Shown here one piece after another: positions 24,070 to 49,989 of a stretch of 64,000 nt of DNA (its first letter is position 1; every line of letters begins with the position of its first letter). The position numbers and the translations under genes were made by a program. Source of the stretch: Chionoecetes opilio (taxonomy: Eukaryota; Arthropoda; Malacostraca; Decapoda; Majidae). Below the pieces are notes generated by a model. It saw only the letters and a list, made by a program, of their open reading frames with translations. It did no database searches and was not told the origin of the DNA. The stretch covers positions 1 to 64,000 of the forward strand of contig JACEEZ010020031.1 in assembly GCA_016584305.1 (NCBI GenBank), read 5' to 3'.

Positions 24070-26740
24070 ATGAGCTGGCAGGATAACTGAAGAGGAAAAA
24101 TCAGTCATGAAAAACAATAGCCAGGATACAGACAGAGAGACAGAGATCAAGAAGCAGGTCTCCGGTCGTGCCTTCCTATGATGCGCCTGATCTGTAGGTA
24201 CTCTCGGCAAGGATACAAAGGACCCAAGAATATCTATTGACCTATCCAAATATGACCATTCAAAAATTACATGTGATTTCTCTTTACTCACTTTTGTTTT
24301 AAATTTCTTTTTTGAAAATTGAATTCAGTCAAGTGAAAAACATTTAAATTCTCAGCCTATAAGTATTCCTGTATCCCCATCAACATTGAAGGTGTGCTCT
24401 CATCTACAGCTGTATTTAATGCCCGTAAAAGAATTTGTCCATTACTTTGCAACAGTAACATGGAAACACGGCACATTTTGTTCGTGATTTGATTCCAGGA
24501 GCAACTAGCCAGCCCAATAACACTATCACTGCCCTGAATGTACACCGCAAACAACGATACTTCACTGCGCTGCCTCTGTGGCCTCAACGGATTAAAAGTT
24601 ATTCCAGATAGTCATGTATGTATGTATGTACCTCCCTAATAGTCAACAACAGCTCATTCTTTAACAGTTCTCAAATCAATTGCACATATCAATAAAGGAA
24701 CAGAAATATCACTGAAAGTAGATTTTGTACATTATTTCAACAATTTCCTTTAGTCTATTGGGTTGCCAAACAGCACAAAGACCTAACAGTCCTGTGTTCG
24801 CTGATGAACACTTGCCAGATTATCTTACTCTTGTCAAGCAAAATAAAGACTGATTTTTCACACGGAAAATGATATAGAAGACCGGGCATACATGTGCCCA
24901 AATATAGCACTGAAAACTTATAACTATTTAAATAATTTTCCATACATATTAAGGACGAACATTGAAATAAAATAGAAATATGTAACTATTCTGAAAACAT
25001 ACATGGAACATTTTACTTCTTAATTTCAATGTGAAAGCCACTGAAAGTGTTAGAAAATGTATACTTAATGTCAGATAGCGAGGGCTCCTTGTACATTGCC
25101 AGCAGAGAAAATGAGGTAGAACCTAAAGATAATTTTCTTGAAATAAAAAAAATGACATTGAAAAACTATGGATAAAATTCAACCAGCATTTGAACAGGGA
25201 GGTCTAAGCCAGCCTTGAGAGAGGAACTAGTGCGCAGCAAAGCCCTGGCAAGCCTCCGAGGGAAGCACCAGGTTTTGCTTAGGAACACATTGGAAGAAAT
25301 ATCAAAATGTAGCAAATTATGAATGCTACCAACTCCATTTATGTAGTAATTAGGATTTTGTCCTTTGTAAATTGTTTTGTACAACCTTGACCTCCCACCC
25401 ATTCTGCATAACTATAAATTTTCAATGAAACCTGCCAAGCCTTCCTAGATTACACCTATGTAAAAAATAGTTGGCTTGGGTGTCGGTAGAAATGGAGCTG
25501 AAGACGTGAAGTAAGAACACCGTGAGAACAGCTCGGACAACCCTGTACGTTTCATTACTGCCGGTCTCCAAACTTGACCTTGGAGGCAAAGCTGCTTCCT
25601 TACTGCCGGCAATCACTCTGACCCCTAAGGCCATCTGAAGGAACAAGAGAAAGAAGACGAAAAATAGGAGAAAAACAATCACACCAAGACCTCTTCGGCC
25701 TCTCCCCAGGTTTCTGGTAACCATCCACCAATCAATACTGCTTGGTGCCTACCCCAGATTGTGACTCAGACATGTCTCACGTCTCCTGACATGGACATAG
25801 AATATTGGATTGAAACCAAAAATGTTACAGTAGTCAACATATTGGCCCAAGATTGAAGCTCTTGATACTGTGGCTACAATGTCTCAGTTGTACGAATCTG
25901 GACCTGTTCCTAGCGCTGACAATGACATTGCTGACACAGTAGTGCAGCGAGCCATTCCTGAGACACAACATGATCGAGTTCTGCACAAGTTTGCGTAAAC
26001 GTCACAAAACAAGATCAAATATAAAAAAATAATCGCATCTGGTTTCATTAATAATAATATTGTGTTCTATATTACAATGTGACAGAATGCATCTAGGAAC
26101 CACACTCAATGATGCTACCCCATAATTACTACTTCTATTGAGGCTGTGGCTTCCCGGATAACTCTGTTTCAACGGTAACCAAGGAATCTGGGTAAAAGTT
26201 ATGGATGTGTTCTGTACATGTATTAAGACTCAAAAGAAAGGTATTTGCTTGATAACGAGCATAACCAAAGCTTGCAGTACAACTAAGACTTTCCGGCATG
26301 GTCACGAGCTGCATCTTCAGGTTCAAAGCAGGTATGTATGTATGTATGTATATCCTTTTTTTCAAAGTAGCAATTGCACATTGTGCTTTATCTTATAAAG
26401 ATAATTATTTGATGCCTAGCTTTATACATTTGGCTATACTTTCAATGTTACCTTACAAGAGGACACACAAACATAAGGACGGTATTAAATAATGAGTTAA
26501 TCACACACAACTTTCATTTAAAGCTGCTACTGATGATGCGATTATGAGTATATAAGAGTTGGCTTTTCTCAGTTAAGAATGAAATTTGAAGCAATCACAG
26601 AATCACTCCTGTGAGGCAGGTTGGCCTTCCATGAACCTCCAGTGGGAGTCTCGGAACACTGGAGTGATCAGCCATCAAGAATGTACACATGAACACACGT
26701 CAATCAGTAACACTTTACACCCTTATCTGTTTTTCTTGTC
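24070..26740. other. downstream flank of Sirt1, nothing recognised
   Basis: No protein motif or repeat boundary was identified. The part just below 26750 should be the Sirt1 3' UTR. I found no AATAAA on the minus strand in the first 700 bases after the stop, so the poly(A) site may use a variant signal or lie further away. Confidence 0.4.
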
Positions 26741-26749
26741 CAGGGAAGG

Positions 26750-42128
<15,379 letters not shown>

Positions 42129-42481
42129 GGTGGTGCTGGTGGCGGCGGTGACGTCACGCAGAGCTGCCAAACCTTCCACCACACCGCCACCACCACCGCC
42201 AGGAAGGTCACGCACTTCCACACCGCTACACCGCAATAACCCTTCCACCACGCACCAGGAAGAACTCGCACTAGCACTACCAGGAAGCTCTACCACCACA
42301 CCAAACTTTCCACACCACCACAGCTATCAGGAAGGTCACGCACATAATAACATCGCCACACCACCTCCACCACCGCCAGGAAGGTCTCGCATCAACACCA
42401 CAACAAACCTTTTTGATTAATAAATGCAGTTTAATACAATACTTCCTATTGACCAATACTTTCATGGTCAAATTGTGGGGC

Positions 42482-42703
42482 TGCCGAGACTCCCCGCTAG
42501 TTCACTAACCTAACCTGAACATTGCATGGTTACGTAATCCTAACCTAACTGGGGGGCGACGCTCCCTCACCCACCCCTTATGTTATTATTCATTTCCGAC
42601 GGCTGATGTAGGGGTTAGAAATACTGCAAATGGTCAGCAGATCTACAAGTTGAAAACGGTTATAGTACGCCCCTTACATTAACTGCTGTAGAACCCAAAC
42701 GTT
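42482..42703 (-). repeat. inverted-repeat arm, right (upstream of Sirt1)
   Basis: Partner of 40519-40740 in opposite orientation, 350-575 bp upstream of the Sirt1 start codon. Two arms with a protein-coding first exon between them could be paralogous single insertions or the ends of one element. Confidence 0.8.
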
Positions 42704-42717
42704 CCACACCACCCCCA

Positions 42718-43245
42718 CCACCAGGAAGAACTCGCACCAACACCACCGTCAGGAAGGTCTCGCACCAACACCACCGTCAGGAAGGTTTCGCACCAACAAC
42801 ACCGTCAGGAAGGTCTCGCACCAACAACACCGTCAGGAAGGTCTCGCACCAACAACATCGTCAGGAAGGTCTTGCACCAACACCACCGTCAGAAAGGTCT
42901 CGCACCAACAACATCGTCAGGAAGGTCTTGCACCAACACCACCATCAGAAAGGTCTTGCACCAACACCACCATCAGAAAGGTCTTGCACCAACACCACCA
43001 TCAGAAAGGTCTTGCACCAACACCACCGTCAGAAAGGTCTTGCACCAACACCACCATCAGAAAGGTCTTGCACCAACAACACCGTCAGAAAGGTCTCGCA
43101 CCAACACCACCGTCAGGAAGGTCTCGCACCAATTAACAACAGCGTCAGGAAGGTCTCGCACCAACAACACCGTCAGAAAGGTCTCGCACCAACATCACCG
43201 TCAGGAAGGTCTCGCACCAACACCAACGTCAGGAAGGTCAACACC
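42718..43245 (+). repeat. 28-bp minisatellite, about 19 units, upstream of Sirt1
   Basis: Units of GGAAGGTCTCGCACC + AACAACACCGTCA with A/G and C/T variants. Related single words (CAGGAAGGTCACGCAC, CCAGGAAGAACTCGCAC) already occur at 42200-42400 next to Sirt1 exon 1, so the array probably grew out of that sequence. Reading frames through it are repeat artefacts. Confidence 0.9.
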
Positions 43246-43249
43246 GTCA

Positions 43250-44250
43250 GGACTGGCAGGAAGATCGCGTATAAAACTAACACCACAACAAATAACCCTC
43301 CCTATAGTTCCACATCACCACCAAGGAGGATCTCGCATCAACACCACACCAGATCAGAAGAAAGCGAAAGATTTACCTGCATTAACACCACACTTGGGTA
43401 CGTGGTTAACATTATATACACAGCCCTGATCGAGACACTGGGCGTAAAATGGGCGTTTCTGTATTCCCTGCGTTGCGTATCATAAGAAGCGACTGAAGCA
43501 TGAATTGTGGAGTGGGTTTGGTACGCGTCCCCGGTAATGCCTAAATCCTATGAAAACGTAGATCAGATGAATAACTATATATATGAAATCCCAAGGTAAA
43601 GAGATACTGAAATAATTGGTTACCTGAATGTGCACGTAGATGTAACCAGCAATAAAAGAGATGCGAGATACGGGATACAAAAAAAATGTGGGGAGAGTCG
43701 GAAGGATATAGAAGATTGAGTAACATATATTTAACTAGAATATGATTTACCTTGATTAGAACCGCATTCGGCCAGCAGAAGGAAGAGTATGCTTCATCAG
43801 GATTAAGAGAGATAATAGGAATCACCAAAAGTATTTACAGCTGCCTTAATTTGAAGTACCCGCCGCCGCTATAGTGAAGGGCGCCCTGCTGGAGCAGTGT
43901 GCCACATCTACTGACACATCACACGACCTGCTGATATTATAATGGATCTCCAGCAGGATAGAATGGTTTTATAATGAATTGCTAGTATCTCTTGAAATCT
44001 TTATCGAGTCTCCAGATTATCTACAGAAATATTCAGTTGGAATCTCCTGAAATGTCCTCAGTGCCATTCGGGCCTCGGCATCGGCAACGGTGTGTGGCGG
44101 GGGACGAGCAGCATTTGTTTACACTGTACAAGTTTACAGCACGCAGGAAATGTCTGGCTGGCGGTGCGCGTGTATCTGACTGTCTTGTCTCCCTTCGACA
44201 GGAATGACATAGGTGAGTTTGGCGGACCCCTAAGAGCACCAAGAAGACCA
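43250..44250. other. intergenic, nothing secure
   Basis: No protein motif recognised. A short splice-like arrangement near 44190-44218 was considered and set aside. Confidence 0.4.
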
Positions 44251-44254
44251 GACG

Positions 44255-44475
44255 TTGACAGGGTATCGTTGACTAGACTACCTAACAGGGAAGGCTAGAC
44301 TTTGACAGGGTATCGTGGGCTAGACTTTTGACAGGGTATCGTGGGCTAGACGTTGATAGGGTATCGTAGGCTAAACACTGACAGGGTAGGCTAGACGTTG
44401 ACTGAGTAGGCTAGACGTTGACAGGGAAGGCCAGGGGTTGATAGGGTAGCCCAGGCGTTGACAGGGAAGGCTAGA
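44255..44475 (+). repeat. ~20-25-bp minisatellite
   Basis: Imperfect units of GTTGACAGGGTA(TCGTGG)GGCTAGAC; about nine units, length alternating with presence of TCGTGG. An orphan unit lies at 44623-44645. Confidence 0.8.
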
Positions 44476-44483
44476 CGGGTACC

Positions 44484-44580
44484 TGGAACTGTCGCCGATA
44501 GGAATTCTCGCCAAGCTCGGCGAGTGTTCCAATTTTTCACTTCGGCGGGAGTTCCAATTATAGGCGACAGTTCCAGTTCT
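44484..44580. repeat. short inverted repeat
   Basis: CTGGAACTGTCGCC(G)ATAGGAATTC is followed by its near complement (GGAGTTCCAATTATAGGCGA, CAGTTCCAG) about 60 bases on, forming a potential stem. Confidence 0.6.
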
Positions 44581-44875
44581 TGATATTACAGTACCCAATA
44601 TATACGTTCAAGGTTAAACTACAGGGTAGGCCAGGCGTTGACAAGGTTCACAGGTATATTACACACTCACCATGCTTCTGAGAGAGGTGACGGTAATAAT
44701 GGAAGAGAGTTTCGCGGTCTTTTTCAGAGACACCGACTAGTTTTTCCGGGCCTAAAATAGGTGCTTTTTCTAATGGAGACAGTTTTATTTTGCGCAAAAC
44801 CATAGTTTTCGAAAAAGAAAAAAAAAATCCATCAGAAAAATCACTAAAATTTGTCAGGGTCTTATAAGCTTTAAT

Positions 44876-45050
44876 GAAACCTAACCTAAACTTATAGGTT
44901 TTAATGAAACCTAACCTAACCTAACCCTATAGGTTTTAATGACACCTAACCTAACCTTAACCACAAGTATACCTAACCTAACCTTATAAGTTTAAATGAA
45001 ACCTAACCTAACCTTAACCACAAAGTATACCTAACCTAACCTTAACACTC
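44876..45050. repeat. interstitial (CCTAA)n-rich tract
   Basis: At least eight short runs of CCTAACCTAA, the arthropod telomere-type unit, within a degenerate ~55-bp repeat that also contains TTATAGGTTTTAATGA. Confidence 0.7.
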
Positions 45051-45054
45051 TTAC

Positions 45055-45342
45055 CTACTGAGGTGGTGGGTAGCAGCGAGCAATTTCCCGTAGGAAGTAA
45101 TGGAAGATGGTGGTTGGGTCTTGGTGACTGTGGCAGAACAAGTATCGGGCGAAGTACTGCCTATAGTGGTCTTTTTTGTTGCCAGCTCTGAGAATCCAGC
45201 TCTTAATGTCTTTCCAGAGCCGTTCGATGTTGTTGATATGTACCCACTTCACTTCAAATACTTTCAGAGCCTCTTGGTCTTTGTTAAGGTATAATTGGAT
45301 GATACTGGCTTCAGTCACAGAACACCCTATACACTCCATCAT
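45055..45342 (-). pseudogene. ISXO2/Merlin-type transposase C-terminal fragment
   Basis: Minus-strand frame with VHINNIERLWKDIKSWILR and a HYRQYFARYLFCH...FHYFLREIARCYPPP tail. The spacing of VH-x2-NIE-x2-W followed by a Y-x2-RY block resembles the end of the DDE domain of ISXO2-like transposases, which in animals belong to the Merlin superfamily. The N-terminal part with the first catalytic residues is not found nearby, and no terminal repeats were recognised, so it is a remnant. Confidence 0.5.
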
Positions 45343-45423
45343 TTCAAGTAGCCAACTGACTTTACCCGAGGCCGAGGGCCGGATAAAATTTAGGAGCTTT
45401 TAATTAAGAGCCTTTGATTGGCC

Positions 45424-45545
45424 GTTCGAAAATTTTAATAGCCTTTGGTTGGCTCCCGAAAATAGTGTGACTGATTGGCTAAAGGGAAAAAAATGCGCAC
45501 CCGTTATTGGCTACTTTTGGCTGTCTATGATTGGCTACCCTCGTC
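45424..45545 (-). promoter_or_regulatory. cluster of inverted CCAAT boxes
   Basis: ATTGG or TTGGCT occurs six times in about 120 bp (GATTGGCC, GGTTGGCT, GATTGGCT, TATTGGCT, TTTTGGCT, GATTGGCT). ATTGG is the reverse of the NF-Y core CCAAT, which often occurs in regularly spaced sets in promoters. No start site or gene was identified next to it. Confidence 0.4.
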
Positions 45546-45917
45546 GAGGTGTGAAAAACCTGATCCGCCAGGATATCCTAGGTCATGACTCCATGGGTCT
45601 GACTGGGTCAGTGTCCAAATGGAGTTTGATGGAGGAGGGTGTGTCTGTCTGCGCTATAGACAAGAAAAGGATAATTTAAATATATACATAATTTTTGTAT
45701 ATTAAGCGCAAGTAGAGTAGCAGTGTACAGTATACCGAGCAAAAAAAATTACAGAAAACGCGAGTAATAAGGTCTGAAGCGAACGTGAAACTCGCGTCCA
45801 TTATAACCGAGGTGACATTAGGTGATAAAATGTGACTAATGAGAACATGAAATTCACCGTATAGAAATTATGATGAGGAGAACCAGTTACTCCTTTCACA
45901 AAATCTAGCACAGGACT

Positions 45918-46130
45918 TTAACCCCTTCACACCCAGATCTTTCCTTTGCTATATGAAATAGTCTGTTATTAGCCATAAAACTACGAAAAAGTAACTAAAT
46001 AAACCAAATAAGCTAATGGACAAGGATATTAAACAGGTCATATCTATTAAAATATTACTTATATTCATTAAAATTGTCTAATGGTAGCTAAATTACAATG
46101 GAAATTGCGTTCTGGGCCTCAAGGGGTTAA
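45918..46130 (-). mobile_element. piggyBac-like MITE, copy 10
   Basis: TTAA-bounded at both ends, with CCCCTTCACACCCAGATC on the left. Confidence 0.85.
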
Positions 46131-46353
46131 TGTAATTTATAAAATAAGAGTAAAGGAAAGGTCTTCTACTTTTTTTTTTAATCACATGCATTTCTTCCAA
46201 GACAATATTTTACAGTTCACAAGTCTGCATGTTCAGTGTTCACCTATTGAATTTTGTGATGTACGACCCCATAAGTTTGTATGACCTGTACAGTGTACTA
46301 AGTCAGTATGACGTTAATCTAGTGACTTTAATGGCGACTTGTTTGGTGTGAAG

Positions 46354-46694
46354 TTTTTTTTTACATTTGTGCCTATAGCGTCTGTAGGCAGTGGTGACCC
46401 AGGGATCGGATGGTGGGCTCTGGAGGTTCACTTGAGGGCTGTGATGATGGTTGGTCATCGCCCACGGTGGCGCAGGCAGGATTTTTATAGTGACGCCTGT
46501 TATTAGAGGCTCATACCGCCCCCCTGTGTCCTCCAATGCACTCGCAATCGAAGGTAGAGTTGATGGGCAGGGCATGTGGGTGTTCTTAGGCCACTTGACG
46601 GTGCAGAAAGGTTTTGGGTTTCTTCAGGGATCGAACTCGGGTCACCGAGAACGCCAGTCTGAGACGCTAACCACTCCGCTACCGCCTCCCCCAT
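46354..46694 (-). mobile_element. tRNA-derived SINE
   Basis: Read on the minus strand, the head contains an A-box-like TAGCGGAGTGG and a B-box-like GAGTTCGATCC 43 bases on, as in pol III tRNA promoters. A tRNA-unrelated body follows and a short A-run near 46356 ends it. It is not a functional tRNA: there is no acceptor stem. Confidence 0.7.
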
Positions 46695-46824
46695 AGGTCA
46701 TAGCATGGAAAGGGTTTGGTGATTGCAGGAGAAATATTTGATGATGAGTGTTCCTAGAACATTCTGTGAGGATCAGTTTTATTACCACAGACCTTTGCTG
46801 CATTGTAAAGTATTTTGTTGCTTC

Positions 46825-46990
46825 AATATCATCATCATCATCTTTCTGTTTAACGTCAGATTTTCCCATAATGTTGTATAAGGTTAGACGGTCGATGATA
46901 CACTTCCAATTAACACGTTCATGTTGGGTCGGTATGGTTATCACAACCCATGGTAGGGTGTATGGAGTGCTAGAAATTGAATAACAGTTT
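46825..46990 (-). mobile_element. SINE-like repeat with (GAT)n tail
   Basis: Minus strand reads AATTGGAAGTGTATCATCGA, CCGTCTAACCT, ATTATGGG, CTGACGTTAAACAGAAA, then (GAT)n. The same series occurs split at 28020-28285, and at 29400-29451 plus 33187-33240, where other elements interrupt it. Confidence 0.6.
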
Positions 46991-47310
46991 GATATGACCT
47001 TCAGCAGGTGATCTAACATTGGATTAATTAAATGTATCAAAATAACACCCATCATCATTGTGCCTCTCTTAATTGAGGTCATCAAAGGTGGGATGAATAT
47101 AGGTAATAATGTAAGTTCAAGCCACTTAAAGATTATTTAAAAGGGGCAAGTCATTTAAGAGAAGTGTGAGCGTTGTAAATTCCACACTTTTTGCTCTTGC
47201 CCTTCAACTGTCTCCTATTGTTGTAAATTTTTTGCAATTTGCATTTTCATTATTAATAAAACTTGTCCATAGTATGTAGACAAGGTGTGATAGTGTGCTA
47301 ACTACAACAC

Positions 47311-47325
47311 TTGATTGTTTTCCAG
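47311..47325 (+). promoter_or_regulatory. 3' splice site before the hAT-derived gene
   Basis: TTGATTGTTTTCCAG with a branch-point-like GCTAAC about 25 bases upstream, ending 10 bases before the ATG at 47336. It implies an untranslated upstream exon, a sign of host-gene structure. Confidence 0.6.
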
Positions 47326-47335
47326 ACATATCAGA

Positions 47336-49897
47336 ATGAGTACAGAGAGTGAAAAAGGCATCTCAGTAGAGCAGACAGACTTGAAGAAAAGCATCCTATA
47401 TGAAGGTGACGACAGCTCTGAAGATGTGCTCCCCAAGAAAATGAAGAGTGAATATGCCAGTGATAGGGAAGACTGGAGCCCCTCTAAAGAAACTGACTGT
47501 AATGATGAAGACGAAGAGATATATGAGGAAAAGCCAAAAACTCAGAAGAGAAAGTATCTACAGAGGTACTCAGCAAGATTTGAAAATGATCCAGTGTTCA
47601 GAGGTTGGGTTAAGGCAAGCAGCAGAGGCAGCGCCTACGCCTACTGCATTCCTTGTGGTGCTCACCTCAAGGTAACTGCTGGCAAAACAGATCTTAGGAA
47701 ACATTCAGAAAATAAAAAACACAATTCCAATGTGAAATCATCCCATGGAGGTGAAAACTGCATCACTGCACACGTCCTGGGAGAAGAACAACCCATTGCC
47801 AAAGTTGAATTGCCAGTGTCGAATAAGGACTCAAAAAGTACTACACTGAAAAAGCATTGCCTCCAAAAGTACTCGTATTCATTTGAAGATGACCCATTGC
47901 TGCAGGAATGGGTCACAGCAAGTGCAAAGGGTGACTTCTTTGCTCACTGTATTCCTTGTGATGTTGAGGTCGAAATAAGTGCTGGTGGGAAATTAGACCT
48001 AAAGAGGCATGCAAAAAACAAAAAACACATCCGTGCTATGGGAGAATTGGAACAAAACATGTTGTCAAAGTCAAGACCAGGTGAGCAGTGCATCACTGCC
48101 TACCTGCCTGACCCTGCGGAGGGCATGGATCTGCAGATGAATACTGTGCAAATAAGGACCTCCATGGATGAACTGGAAGATATTCAGAAGAGTCCAATGA
48201 GACTTGAGATTAATTCATTCACAAAATCCCCAGCTAAGCAAAGAAGGATAAAAGAAGACCTAAGCTATCTGACCTCAAGAGTACATGAAGCCGAGCTTGA
48301 AATTGCTGCGTTCATAGCCCGACATGGCTTGCCTATAGACACGTCAGGCCATCTTATTAAGCTGGTCAAGAGCGTCTGTCTAGATTCTAGTATTGCACAG
48401 AATCTGGAATGTAAAGGTACTGACATGATGCTTCTTATTAATGATGTACTTGGAAAGGATAGGTATGAAGAGGTGATGCAACTTTTAAGAGAGGACAAGT
48501 TTTCACTGATAGTCGACGAGTCTTCAGAGAGAGGTTTGGAGAAACATTTGATTATGGTTGTTAGAGTGTTACATAATTATTCAATAATTGAAGCCTTTCT
48601 TGGCCTGATTCCTTTGACAGAGGCCACAGCCGAATCACTCTATGATGATGTAGTTGAGTTCTTTAACAAAAACTTAATACCTTACAAAAAAAATATGATA
48701 GGCATAGCTGCAGATGGTGGCAATGCTCTGCTGGGCGACCACCATTCCCTGTCATCCCTGTTGAAGGAAGATATTCCTCATCTGTTTGTTATGAAGTGTA
48801 TCTCTCATTCCTTTAGCTTGTGTGCGTCATGTGCTTGCCTCAAGTTACCTCAGTCTCTGGAAGATCTGGCCAGAGACATTTACAGCTATTTTCAGTTCAC
48901 TCCTAACCACATTGACCTTAAAGAGTTTGAAGCCTTTACCTGTATGAAGCCTTACAAGCTGCTACACCCAGAACAGACCCGGTGGCTGTCTGCACATTTA
49001 GTGGTGGCAAAAATACTGGAAAAATATGATTCTCTTCAATCCTTCTTTAGTGATGCTACTTTGGTTGACAAACTTGAAGCTCCTGACACCATCTTGCAGA
49101 GACTGAGCGTACCCGTCACCAAACTGTATCTCATGTTCCTTGACTTTGTCTTGCCAATGTTTGACAATCTGGATAGACATATGCAAAGCGAGTCCACTCA
49201 GATCCATGTTTTGCATAATGCAGTAGGTATGACACTGAAAGCCATCTTTGAATGCTACCTGCAGGACACTTATGTGAAATCTAAATCATTAAAAGACATT
49301 AACCATAAAGATGAAACAAACTTCAAGCCTATGGAAGAGATGTATCTAGGGATTAAAGTTCATATGGAAATCACCAATTCAACACTGTTGCAAGATGAAG
49401 ATCTGAGGGATTTCCGCATAAACTGCTTGGAATTCTTAATTGAGGGTGTTTCTCAGATCTCTGAACGATTTTCTTACGGCTGTCATATTCTGGAATCTTT
49501 GGAGAACTTGAATCCTAAAATGGTCATTGAAAAAAGTGCTCCATCTTTAATTGATCTTATTTGTAACTTTGAACACCTGGCAACCCCTGACATTCAGATT
49601 GTGGACAGTGAGTGGAGGCTGTTGAGGAATATGTTAGAGAGTCTACCCTTAAGTTCTAGTATGAGGCCTGAAGTATTCTGGGACACAGTGAGCAAAGCAA
49701 GACAAATAGACAATATTCTCATGTGTCCAAATCTCTCTGAGTTCATGCTAAAGTTATTGTGTTTACCAAACTCAACGGCTGCTGTTGATAAAATAATTTC
49801 AACAATTAATAAGATGAAAGCTAAATCTAAAACCATATCAACTAAGGATCTTATGGGTCTTATGTACACAAACCAAGTGATAAGGTATAAGTCTTGA
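47336..49897 (+). CDS. hAT-transposase-derived protein with two BED/C2H2-like fingers
   Basis: Intact 853-residue frame, start chosen at ATG 47336 (MSTESEKG) just after a good splice acceptor. The acidic N-terminus leads into two tandem modules: C104-x2-C107...H123-x5-H129 and C205-x2-C208...H225-x5-H231. Each is preceded by a RYSARFENDP/KYSYSFEDDP block and followed by GE(N/Q)CITA(H/Y). These resemble the zinc fingers at the N-terminus of hAT transposases. The RNase H-like region has the first acid at D394 (LIVDESS) and the second at D460 (IAADGGNA). In the C-terminal dimerisation motif (LPNSTAAVDKIIS), Asp818 stands where active hAT enzymes have Glu in AxxER. No terminal repeats were found nearby. 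This suggests a domesticated DNA-binding protein that no longer transposes. The function is unknown. Confidence 0.75.
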   Translation: MSTESEKGISVEQTDLKKSILYEGDDSSEDVLPKKMKSEYASDREDWSPSKETDCNDEDEEIYEEKPKTQKRKYLQRYSARFENDPVFRGWVKASSRGSAYAYCIPCGAHLKVTAGKTDLRKHSENKKHNSNVKSSHGGENCITAHVLGEEQPIAKVELPVSNKDSKSTTLKKHCLQKYSYSFEDDPLLQEWVTASAKGDFFAHCIPCDVEVEISAGGKLDLKRHAKNKKHIRAMGELEQNMLSKSRPGEQCITAYLPDPAEGMDLQMNTVQIRTSMDELEDIQKSPMRLEINSFTKSPAKQRRIKEDLSYLTSRVHEAELEIAAFIARHGLPIDTSGHLIKLVKSVCLDSSIAQNLECKGTDMMLLINDVLGKDRYEEVMQLLREDKFSLIVDESSERGLEKHLIMVVRVLHNYSIIEAFLGLIPLTEATAESLYDDVVEFFNKNLIPYKKNMIGIAADGGNALLGDHHSLSSLLKEDIPHLFVMKCISHSFSLCASCACLKLPQSLEDLARDIYSYFQFTPNHIDLKEFEAFTCMKPYKLLHPEQTRWLSAHLVVAKILEKYDSLQSFFSDATLVDKLEAPDTILQRLSVPVTKLYLMFLDFVLPMFDNLDRHMQSESTQIHVLHNAVGMTLKAIFECYLQDTYVKSKSLKDINHKDETNFKPMEEMYLGIKVHMEITNSTLLQDEDLRDFRINCLEFLIEGVSQISERFSYGCHILESLENLNPKMVIEKSAPSLIDLICNFEHLATPDIQIVDSEWRLLRNMLESLPLSSSMRPEVFWDTVSKARQIDNILMCPNLSEFMLKLLCLPNSTAAVDKIISTINKMKAKSKTISTKDLMGLMYTNQVIRYKS

Positions 49898-49976
49898 TAA
49901 TCGATTGTCCATCATTCCTGAGTTCTCGTGCTGAATGTAACGTCCGGGTTTCTGTACAGTTTTAGCTTAAGAGCAT

Positions 49977-49982
49977 AATAAA
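49977..49982 (+). terminator. AATAAA polyadenylation signal
   Basis: Canonical hexamer 80 bases after the stop codon of the hAT-derived gene. Confidence 0.55.
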
Positions 49983-49989
49983 AATGAGG

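Noticed and set aside
42872..43485. Two overlapping 185-codon plus-strand frames
   Set aside because: They run through the 28-bp minisatellite, and composition (His/Gln/Thr/Ser repeats) follows the repeat rather than a protein family.
44190..44218. Possible 11-base micro-exon (CCCTTCGACAG, GAATGACATAG, GTGAGTTT)
   Set aside because: Acceptor and donor consensus are good, but no flanking coding exons with matching phase were found.
46630..46694. tRNA gene
   Set aside because: A- and B-box words are present but stems do not close and a SINE body follows; tRNA-derived SINE instead. The same applies at 50950-51005.
47315..47335. Upstream TTG start for the hAT-derived gene
   Set aside because: Those codons overlap the polypyrimidine tract and splice acceptor; ATG at 47336 is the sensible start.
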